NCBI GenBank assembly: GCA_021298935.1
Contig: JAJTHR010000270.1
Location: 1-7,855 of the forward strand
Direction: 5' to 3'
Source: Parachlamydia sp.
GTDB lineage: Bacteria > Chlamydiota > Chlamydiia > Chlamydiales > Parachlamydiaceae
Length of the DNA stretch: 7,855 nucleotides
How positions within the stretch are numbered: the first letter of the stretch is position 1; the number at the start of each line of letters is the position of its first letter. Shown in pieces: positions 1-5,526 of the stretch. The notes under the pieces are model-generated. The model was not told where the DNA came from. It searched no databases and was given only the letters and a program-made list of their open reading frames with translations. The translations under genes and the position numbers were made by a program.

Positions 1-60
1 TAAAATGGACTGACAATGTTTACTTACTTCATTTAAAATATCTCATGCTTTGCAAGCTCA

Positions 61-228
61 CTGGTACCCAATATAAACTTTTTTTATTCTTTCGGCTGAA
101 TCAAAGCCCCGGGGTTGAAGTCATTTAAAATGGGTCCATATTATTAATATTGACCCACTTAAAATGATTCAACCGCGGGAGCTTTCATGTCAGCCCAAAG
201 GCTAAAAATTTTCATGGTTGGGTACTAG
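61..228. repeat. Long imperfect palindrome (MITE-like inverted repeat)
   Basis: The two halves of this stretch are reverse complements of each other over almost the whole length. The outer arms, CTGGTACCCAA (61-71) and the complement of 218-228, differ at one base. A 22-base part that is only about half matched follows on each side (72-93 against 196-217). The inner arms, 94-143 against 145-195, match well with a few mismatches and three single-base gaps, and share blocks such as GGCTGA, AAAGC, GGTTGAA, TCATTT and TGGGTC. The centre is ATATTA-T-TAATAT at 138-150. The element has no internal ORF that looks real. Its form is that of a miniature inverted-repeat element or a degenerate insertion-sequence derivative. 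I could not identify a clear target-site duplication, so transposition is an inference. The symmetry itself is seen directly. Confidence 0.75.
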
Positions 229-253
229 GGATGATTTATTTTACTATTAAAGC

Positions 254-283
254 ACACTTGTGTTACACTTTTATTTAGACTAA
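254..283 (+). promoter_or_regulatory. Candidate operator/promoter of the toxin-antitoxin operon
   Basis: Just upstream of the antitoxin the sequence reads ACAC-TT-GTGT-T-ACAC (254-268), two overlapping inverted repeats sharing the GTGT, followed by TTAG-A-CTAA (275-283). Ribbon-helix-helix antitoxins usually repress their own operon by binding short inverted or tandem repeats that overlap the promoter, and these sites are in the right place. TTGTGT at 258-263 could be a -35 element, but I see no good -10 at the matching distance, so the promoter boxes are unresolved. The ribosome binding site AAGAGG (285-290) lies downstream of the repeats. Confidence 0.4.
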
Positions 284-296
284 CAAGAGGTGTATA

Positions 297-665
297 ATGC
301 CCACTAAGAATCCAAGGGTTAATGTTACTTTTAATCCAAGCGATGCGGAAATGATGCAAATGATTTGTTCTAAGAAGGGGATCAGTCTGTCTTCTTTAGT
401 TCGCAAAGTTATTGAAGACTGGCTGGAAGAGTACGAAGATTCTTTACTTGCTAAACGAGCAGAAGAAGCTGAGAAAAGGTGGATCGACTCTGGCAGCCCA
501 ACGATATCGCATGAGGAATTATGTCAGGAACTAGGTATAGAATCGAATATGCACAAGATGCAAGAGCAAACATTAAGAAATTCCCCAAGAACATCCAAGA
601 AAGGATTATCCGAGCCATCGAAAGCAGGCTCCCGAATTCGCCGCAAGAAGTTGGAAAATCACTAG
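297..665 (+). CDS. Ribbon-helix-helix antitoxin of a type II TA module
   Basis: The 122-residue protein begins with a ribbon-helix-helix DNA-binding fold. The beta strand is RVNVTF (residues 7-12), helix A covers about 15-26 and helix B about 31-45 (SLSSLVRKVIEDWLEEYED). An acidic helix at about 47-62 follows, then a SHEELCQELGIE end (71-82) that resembles the normal C terminus of RelB-like antitoxins, which bind and neutralise the toxin. The frame then runs a further 40 codons (83-122) entirely inside the toxin gene. That basic, low-complexity tail does not resemble the family and probably reflects loss of the original stop codon. AAGAGG lies 6 bases before the ATG. The toxin starts at 521, so the pair is translationally coupled. 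The protein is expected to bind its own promoter and be degraded under stress. The fold call is firm; the precise subfamily is not. Confidence 0.8.
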   Translation: MPTKNPRVNVTFNPSDAEMMQMICSKKGISLSSLVRKVIEDWLEEYEDSLLAKRAEEAEKRWIDSGSPTISHEELCQELGIESNMHKMQEQTLRNSPRTSKKGLSEPSKAGSRIRRKKLENH

Positions 666-790
666 TTAGTAAATGGAAAGAGCATAGAAGAATGCGGGTT
701 GGGGACTATAGAGTAATCTATAAGGTCTTCGAAGAGCGCATTGTCGTATTAATCCTAGAAATAGATTACCGGGGATCGGTGTATGAGTAA
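521..790 (+). CDS. RelE/ParE-family toxin
   Basis: The 89-residue protein is of normal length for the RelE/ParE superfamily. The N terminus RYRIEYAQDARANIKKFP (5-22) forms the first strand and helix. The core RRMRVGDYRVIYKV (56-69) is the family signature, and the protein ends LEIDYRGSVYE (79-89), where many relatives have a GHR..VY ending. Arg59, Arg64, Arg84 and Tyr88 are positioned like residues that matter in RelE-type mRNA interferases. RelE members cleave mRNA in the ribosomal A site and ParE members poison DNA gyrase; sequence alone does not decide between them, though the short length and the C-terminal R..VY favour a RelE-type ribonuclease. The start at 521 is supported by GAGGA (513-517) four bases upstream, inside the antitoxin gene. 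The frame looks intact. Confidence 0.85.
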   Translation: MSGTRYRIEYAQDARANIKKFPKNIQERIIRAIESRLPNSPQEVGKSLVSKWKEHRRMRVGDYRVIYKVFEERIVVLILEIDYRGSVYE

Positions 791-842
791 TTTTGGCAAT
801 CCCATAAATGATGCAAGGACGACCTGATTAGAAGAAGGCCTT

Positions 843-2942
843 TTAATTCTCATTCACCGGTGTTTCAGCTTCTTCTTTCCCGGGTCCAAAAGTCCTTAAC
901 TTCATTTCTTGAAAAATAATGTTTGCTGTCTCACTGACTTTGTGGGCTTCCGTAAAGCCGCGCCACTTTTCCCTGCCCGCTGCCACCTTTAAGGCGCGAT
1001 AACCCGGTGTATTTTCTAAGACGATTTTTACGGCAGGACTGTCACTATCAAAGATCTTCTTTTCAAAGAGACTTTGAACTTCTTTAGGAAGTTGACGGAT
1101 CATCAACCGTTCGCTAATAAAGCCCGTCCGGTCTTTGGCGCTCAAACAACCAAGCGAAACGGCCATTTTCTTATGTAGCAATGCTTGTAATAAAAAATCT
1201 TCAGCAGGGCCATAGCCCGAGTCGTGTTTTGGATTCAAAATTTCATTTTTCGCCATGTCAGGGTGAGCCACAGCCAGTTCCCGCATTGTTTCCTGATTGA
1301 TTCTTAACTGCGTTCCATTGTTTTTAATATTACCCTGGACAGATAAATTGATAAAAAATGTGCGCAGTTTTATTTCTTTGGCAGGTAGAGCAATCCCTTC
1401 AGGTAAGCAGTCGGCCGGTAATGAAATCACATTGCCATCAATCGAGGGACCTTTACCGTTGAATGCAAGCGTCTTACCCTTTAATTCCTTAAAAATTTCA
1501 TTCATGTCTTCCATTTCTACTCGTTCATCATGCATCCAACCTGAGCCATCTAAACTTGAACTGCGTTGATTTAGCAAGGAGACATGGAGAAGGTCAAAAT
1601 TTCCGGTTTCTATGGCTTGCTTTACCAGTTCCGGATTGGATTTGATCTGATTGACAACTAATTGAACCATTTGCTGCTCAAGCACAATCTTTCTTTCTAA
1701 AATGATTGCATCAATGCCTTTGGGATCGCCTTTGATAATTTTTAATTGGTTCAAGGCATAGTCAATCGATTCCATTTGTTGGCTATTTAGAACAAAGCCA
1801 AGGATCTGTAAAATTTTGTTATCACTACGAATGCCTAATTTTTGAAAAAGAGGGGGTGGAATTTTTCTTGCCTCTAATTCAGCTATTTTTTGATCCAAAA
1901 AGGTGGAAGAGCGTTTATCTCCCTGCTCTTTAATCAGGTTTAAATCAGACATGCTGAACCAACCATTGCGCATGTCTGAAATGATCCCCATGCGCATAAA
2001 GCCCGTTTTCACTCCATTGAGCGACAATTCCTGAAAACGCATATTTACAGGGGCTGATACATAATTTTGAACGGCTATTCCGAAAGATTTAAATGAATTG
2101 ATAATGTCTCTAAAATAAGAGGAGCGCACCCAGTCCTTGCCATTTTGCACCTCTGCAAAATTTTCCGAATTCTTTAAGGCAGTTTTATAATAATTCAATC
2201 TGGTTTGTATCTCTATTTTCTCACGTTGCGAAATTGCAGGATTTTTTAATTTGCCTTCACATTGATCAATCATATTTTTGCAAAAAGCAGTGTTTGCGTT
2301 AATAGTGTCAAAACGGGTGACAGTCTGAGTAGCGATAATTTCTCCATCCTTGACATAATGATGCGTCATTGTACTAGCTGGCGGAGGTGTTTCCTGGTTT
2401 AAAAGTATTTTAGGGCAATCAACCAGGGGCCGCTCAGGGCCAGGAGTTCCCGTTAACTCTTCCTCATAGGGGGGAGAGAGAGCTTGCGCAGCAGTTTTAT
2501 CTATTGATTTAAATTTTGAGGATTCTTCCTGGCTCACTTGATGATTAAAAAAATTATTCCTTAAATCATGCACGGCATCCTGATCCTGGACCCCCATCAA
2601 CTGGTTTTTTTTGTTCACATAATCGACCTTAACGGCTAGCGAACCCGGGGTCGAAGTTTGAATATTGAGTGATTTCAAATCAGTTTGAGCAAAGACATTC
2701 CCATCAATTTTTGAAAAAACAGAATTGACAAACGTTTGTACAGCTTTGAGTTGGTGTTCCGTCAATGGCCCGGAAAGATCCACTTCCTTTCCGCCTATCT
2801 TTAAATGATTAATGGTATAAGTTTTTCCATTAGGAAATTCTAGTTTCCCCTCTTTTATCGTCACAACCGGTGGCGGTGGAGGAGGAGAAGAAGGGATAGA
2901 ATAAATAGTAGGAGAATTTATATCTGAATCAACATTTTGCAT
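843..2942 (-). CDS. SopB/IpgD-like phosphoinositide phosphatase, probable secreted effector
   Basis: This 699-residue protein carries the catalytic P-loop CLSAKDRTG (599-607), a CX5R motif with nucleophile Cys599 and Arg605, followed by FISERLMIRQL as in the SopB/SigD/IpgD family. The 94 residues after Arg605 match the roughly 95 in SopB, and ENTPGYRALKV near the C terminus resembles the NTGxAGxKV region there. SopB and IpgD are type III secretion effectors that dephosphorylate host inositol phospholipids at the membrane, altering actin, vacuole trafficking and survival signalling. The N-terminal part is longer than in SopB (561 residues) and has six consecutive prolines at 20-25; I do not recognise its fold. 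No signal peptide or membrane segment is seen, as expected for a type III substrate. AAAGG lies 6 bases before the ATG. The gene appears monocistronic with its own promoter, and no secretion chaperone gene is adjacent. Family membership is well supported; secretion and substrate are inferred. Confidence 0.85.
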   Translation of the reverse strand: MQNVDSDINSPTIYSIPSSPPPPPPVVTIKEGKLEFPNGKTYTINHLKIGGKEVDLSGPLTEHQLKAVQTFVNSVFSKIDGNVFAQTDLKSLNIQTSTPGSLAVKVDYVNKKNQLMGVQDQDAVHDLRNNFFNHQVSQEESSKFKSIDKTAAQALSPPYEEELTGTPGPERPLVDCPKILLNQETPPPASTMTHHYVKDGEIIATQTVTRFDTINANTAFCKNMIDQCEGKLKNPAISQREKIEIQTRLNYYKTALKNSENFAEVQNGKDWVRSSYFRDIINSFKSFGIAVQNYVSAPVNMRFQELSLNGVKTGFMRMGIISDMRNGWFSMSDLNLIKEQGDKRSSTFLDQKIAELEARKIPPPLFQKLGIRSDNKILQILGFVLNSQQMESIDYALNQLKIIKGDPKGIDAIILERKIVLEQQMVQLVVNQIKSNPELVKQAIETGNFDLLHVSLLNQRSSSLDGSGWMHDERVEMEDMNEIFKELKGKTLAFNGKGPSIDGNVISLPADCLPEGIALPAKEIKLRTFFINLSVQGNIKNNGTQLRINQETMRELAVAHPDMAKNEILNPKHDSGYGPAEDFLLQALLHKKMAVSLGCLSAKDRTGFISERLMIRQLPKEVQSLFEKKIFDSDSPAVKIVLENTPGYRALKVAAGREKWRGFTEAHKVSETANIIFQEMKLRTFGPGKEEAETPVNEN

Positions 2943-2963
2943 AATAAACCTTTGTTATTGTTT

Positions 2964-2991
2964 ATTATATCATTAAAATTTCTTTTATTAA
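2964..2991 (-). promoter_or_regulatory. Putative sigma-70-type promoter of the SopB-like gene
   Basis: On the minus strand a perfect TATAAT (2969 to 2964) is preceded, after a 16-base spacer, by a weak -35 TTAATA (2991 to 2986). Transcription would begin near 2957, giving a leader of about 15 bases that just includes the AAAGG ribosome binding site. The surrounding DNA is very AT-rich, so chance matches are common. The placement directly before the start codon is the main support. Confidence 0.45.
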
Positions 2992-3089
2992 CTTATATTT
3001 TTTCTTCAATAGTTAATTATTTTATAAAGGTTTATTTAAAACAAAAAAAATGGGCTTGACAAAATTCTGAAAAAATTTCGGGCTAACGC

Positions 3090-3116
3090 TTGCCTTTTGA
3101 TTAGAAAAAATATAAT
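3090..3116 (+). promoter_or_regulatory. Putative promoter of the zinc-ribbon gene
   Basis: TATAAT (3111-3116) is a perfect -10, with TTGCCT (3090-3095) as a possible -35 at a short 15-base spacing. A TTGACA at 3056-3061 is a better -35 sequence but has no -10 at the right distance. Transcription would start near 3123 and leave a leader of about 80 bases. The leader contains the small hairpin TCCTT-CAC-AAGGA (3138-3150). Confidence 0.4.
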
Positions 3117-3203
3117 ATGTCAATAAATGTGTGTAATTCCTTCACAAGGAGCCCCATACAGTACTAAAAACAAATTTAAGTTAGAATGAAGTAGGCGTTT
3201 CTT

Positions 3204-3641
3204 ATGAGCGCGTTGCCAAAAAAAAAGTTATGCTGGAACTGTGAAGGGAATGTTCCAAAGGATTTAGATAACTGCCCTTACTGCGCTGTATATCTCCAGG
3301 GTATTGGAGATGATGCAAACGCGGGGTGGATTCCTGACGAAATTTCCAATGAAATTCCGCCTCCTCCTTATCAAATTCAAGAAGAAATTAAAAAAGAAGA
3401 ACAGGAAGCGAATAACTATCCTCTTCAAATTAATTTTAATCAACTTAAACAAGATGTCCTACCGGCCTTGTTTCTAATGGGTGGCTCGGTTTTTTTTCTC
3501 TTTGGCATTATTCTTACTCTTTTTTCTGAAAATGGGGTCTTTACATTACAGTGGCAAAGTCATTACGCTCCCTACTTTCTGTTTATCAGCCTTCCTCTCA
3601 TTTTTTTTGGCTGGAAATTTGTTCAGCAGTTAGAAGAATAG
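3204..3641 (+). CDS. Zinc-ribbon membrane protein of unknown function
   Basis: The 145-residue protein has an N-terminal zinc ribbon with two CxxC knuckles, Cys10/Cys13 and Cys24/Cys27, separated by ten residues. A polar, acidic, proline-containing linker follows (about 36-82), which includes four prolines and a tyrosine at 52-56. Two hydrophobic segments, about 86-108 and 121-140, end the protein and probably form a membrane hairpin. No catalytic residues are visible. Small zinc-ribbon proteins with C-terminal membrane segments are common and usually uncharacterised; the ribbon may bind a protein or nucleic acid on the cytoplasmic face. An in-frame stop at 3192-3194 rules out an earlier start. 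The ribosome binding site is poor (GAAGTAGG, 3188-3195). The kinase gene follows after 91 bases on the same strand. The domain call is firm; the function is not known. Confidence 0.7.
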   Translation: MSALPKKKLCWNCEGNVPKDLDNCPYCAVYLQGIGDDANAGWIPDEISNEIPPPPYQIQEEIKKEEQEANNYPLQINFNQLKQDVLPALFLMGGSVFFLFGIILTLFSENGVFTLQWQSHYAPYFLFISLPLIFFGWKFVQQLEE

Positions 3642-3673
3642 GCTTCTTAATTTTATCTAAACAATAAATTAAT

Positions 3674-3702
3674 TTTATAATTAATTATATTTGTTTCATA
3701 AT
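3674..3702 (+). promoter_or_regulatory. Weak candidate promoter for the histidine kinase gene
   Basis: TTTATA (3674-3679) and CATAAT (3697-3702) are 17 bases apart, 30 bases before the kinase start codon. Each matches the sigma-70 consensus only partly. The 91-base gap is nearly all A and T, so this is a suggestion only; the kinase may instead be read from the promoter of the preceding gene. Confidence 0.25.
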
Positions 3703-3732
3703 ATTAGGAAATACAATTAAAGAAGTCATCTC

Positions 3733-5484
3733 ATGCTATCCTTCAGGCAAAAAATATTTTTCAGCTACGCAGCTGTCTTTCTTATCTTTTTTATTTTGCT
3801 TCTCCCTTTCATTTCTCACTGGGTCCATCGCATTGTCGTCAATGGAATGGAGAATAGAGCCTCAGAAATTATTGAAAACATTAAACAAGCTCCTAACAAT
3901 GAAGCTTTGATCAAACGATTAAAGGATCAAAAAAGACTCGTTTTTTTTAGGATCAGCGTCATCACCGATGAAATGCGCCCCCTTTATGATTCGCATGTCA
4001 AGCAGCAGCTGCTCAATTACGATGTGTTTCACCCTGAAGTCAAACAAGCTTTTAAAACAGGTGTTGGCTACCATGAAGAGTATTCCAAGCTTTTGCGGCA
4101 AAAATTTTCCTACATGGCAAAATCTTTTGACTTTCATGGAAAGACATATGTTTTAAGGCTGGCCTACCCTCACCAGTATGTCAATGAGATAACAAATGAC
4201 TTTGAGGTGGGCTTCCTCATTTTTGCCACCGCCATCCTCCTTATGTTCAGCTTTCTGACCTGGTTCGCGATCAACCATTTGACCAAACCGATTCAAACTA
4301 TTATTCAAACCGTAAGGGGTTACCAGTCCGGAGGGCAGCAGACATTGCCGGCTATTGACGTGTCTGATATGAATGAAAAAGACGATTTCACAAGGCTGGC
4401 CCTTACCCTCAATAGCCTTTCATCAAAAATTCAAAATCACATTGATACCATTACCCAAGAGCGCAATGAAAAAGAAGCCATTCTTGAATCACTGGTTGAG
4501 GGTGTGATCGCTGTCGACAAGAACTTGGTCGTCGCTTATGCAAATCACATGGCAGTCAGGCTGATAGGCAATGGAAAAAATTTTATCGGCGAGCGCTTTT
4601 GCTCCCTTAATCAGGAAAAAAGCACTGCCTTGCTTAGGAAATGCCAGGAAGAAAATACCCCCCTTATAGATACGCTGGAGCTTTTTATTGACGGGAAAAG
4701 AACTTATCTTGACATTGTAGCTGCCCCCAAAAAAGATCAAAGAGGGGCCATTTTAGTGCTGCAGGACAAAACAGCTCATTATAAAATTTTTGAAATGCGC
4801 CGTGATTTTATTGCCAATGCGTCTCACGAACTTAAAACCCCCATTACGATCATCCGTGGTTTTGCTGAAGCGCTGCACGACAATCCGGGACTTCCTCTTA
4901 GCACGCAAAATGAAGTGACCTCCAAAATTGTACGCAACTGCAATCGGATGGCTGCCCTTATCAAAGATTTGTTAACTCTTGCCGACATTGAAAACATTCC
5001 CTCATCGCGCTTAAGTGATTGCGACCTGCATTCCCTTACAGACCGTTGCATTTCCATGCTGCATGAAGTATTTCCGGATGCCCAGGTCTCCATCGTAAAA
5101 AATCAAGAGTCGGTCAATCTGATCGCCGACGAGGATTTATTGGAGCTTGCCATCATGAACCTAATTGAAAATGCAGCCAAGTATTCACCAAGACCCGCCG
5201 ACATTACAGTGCGTCTCGAGCAGACAGAGACCCAGGTAAAAATTGACGTGTCGGACAAAGGACTTGGCATTCCTGCTCATGATCAGGAGCACATTTTCGA
5301 TCGTTTTTATACAGTAGATAAGGCCCATTCCCAAAAAATGGGAGGATCGGGCCTTGGCCTCTCGATTGTGCAAACAATCGTCGAAAAACACTTTGGGACG
5401 ATTAGTCTCTCTTCTGAATTTGGCAAGGGCTCGACGTTTACAATTGTCTTACCTCGCCAAGAGATGGAGGATTTTATTCCATAA
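3733..5484 (+). CDS. Membrane sensor histidine kinase (HAMP-PAS-HisKA-HATPase, PhoR/WalK-like)
   Basis: This 583-residue kinase senses a signal outside or within the membrane and phosphorylates a response regulator. Membrane segments at about 8-30 and 159-181 flank a periplasmic sensor region of about 125 residues. A HAMP linker (about 182-237, with LTKPIQ) leads to a PAS domain (about 248-350, beginning ILESLVEGVIAVD). The HisKA domain has the H-box ANASHELKTP with phosphoacceptor His365. The ATPase has an N-box NLIENAAKYS (476-485, Asn480), a G1 box DKGLGIP (Asp508), an F-box IFDRFY and a G2 box GGSGLGLSIV (537-546). All key residues are present, so it should be active. This order is that of PhoR and WalK kinases. 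No response regulator lies next to it, which is unusual for this architecture. AAAGAAG 7 bases before the ATG is a weak ribosome binding site. moxR follows after 42 bases. Confidence 0.93.
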   Translation: MLSFRQKIFFSYAAVFLIFFILLLPFISHWVHRIVVNGMENRASEIIENIKQAPNNEALIKRLKDQKRLVFFRISVITDEMRPLYDSHVKQQLLNYDVFHPEVKQAFKTGVGYHEEYSKLLRQKFSYMAKSFDFHGKTYVLRLAYPHQYVNEITNDFEVGFLIFATAILLMFSFLTWFAINHLTKPIQTIIQTVRGYQSGGQQTLPAIDVSDMNEKDDFTRLALTLNSLSSKIQNHIDTITQERNEKEAILESLVEGVIAVDKNLVVAYANHMAVRLIGNGKNFIGERFCSLNQEKSTALLRKCQEENTPLIDTLELFIDGKRTYLDIVAAPKKDQRGAILVLQDKTAHYKIFEMRRDFIANASHELKTPITIIRGFAEALHDNPGLPLSTQNEVTSKIVRNCNRMAALIKDLLTLADIENIPSSRLSDCDLHSLTDRCISMLHEVFPDAQVSIVKNQESVNLIADEDLLELAIMNLIENAAKYSPRPADITVRLEQTETQVKIDVSDKGLGIPAHDQEHIFDRFYTVDKAHSQKMGGSGLGLSIVQTIVEKHFGTISLSSEFGKGSTFTIVLPRQEMEDFIP

Positions 5485-5493
5485 AAAACGATG

Positions 5494-5512
5494 ATCTTTC
5501 AATATGAAAGAT
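5494..5512 (+). other. Small stem-loop between the kinase and moxR
   Basis: ATCTTTC (5494-5500) and GAAAGAT (5506-5512) form a perfect 7-bp stem with loop AATAT. It begins 10 bases after the kinase stop codon and ends 14 bases before the moxR start. The stem is AT-rich and no run of T follows, so it is a poor intrinsic terminator. It may be an mRNA processing or stability element that separates expression of the two genes, or have no role. Confidence 0.45.
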
Positions 5513-5526
5513 AAACGGAAAAAATA

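Noticed and set aside
45..128. 27-codon ORF starting at 45
   Set aside because: It runs from unique DNA into the palindrome, has no ribosome binding site and does not look like a protein.
187..228. 13-codon ORF (ATG at 187) with a GGGAG ribosome binding site, a possible leader peptide
   Set aside because: It lies wholly within the right arm of the palindrome and its composition follows from the repeat; nothing links it to the downstream operon.
293..298. Perfect TATAAT overlapping the antitoxin start codon
   Set aside because: Used as a -10 it would start transcription inside the gene and lose the first residues of the DNA-binding strand; the ribosome binding site upstream supports the ATG at 297.
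788..798. TAATTTTGGCA at the toxin stop codon also occurs at the stop codon of the minus-strand ORF at 7515 (7517 to 7507)
   Set aside because: An 11-base match in both strands of a window this size is expected by chance; the coincidence with stop codons is curious but unsupported.
835..842. AAGGCCTT followed by TT as a terminator between the toxin and the SopB-like gene
   Set aside because: An 8-base palindrome has no loop and cannot form a useful terminator stem; no longer arms are present.
1297..1569. Plus-strand 90-codon ORF inside the SopB-like gene
   Set aside because: It is antisense to a well-supported coding region and has no ribosome binding site or recognisable protein features.
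3117..3167. 16-codon ORF in the leader of the zinc-ribbon gene
   Set aside because: Its ATG overlaps the end of the predicted -10, so it would not be on the transcript, and it has no ribosome binding site.
3632..3655. AGAAG/CTTCT hairpin followed by TTAATTTTAT at the end of the zinc-ribbon gene, a possible terminator
   Set aside because: The stem is only 5 bp with an imperfect T tract in very AT-rich DNA; too weak to annotate.
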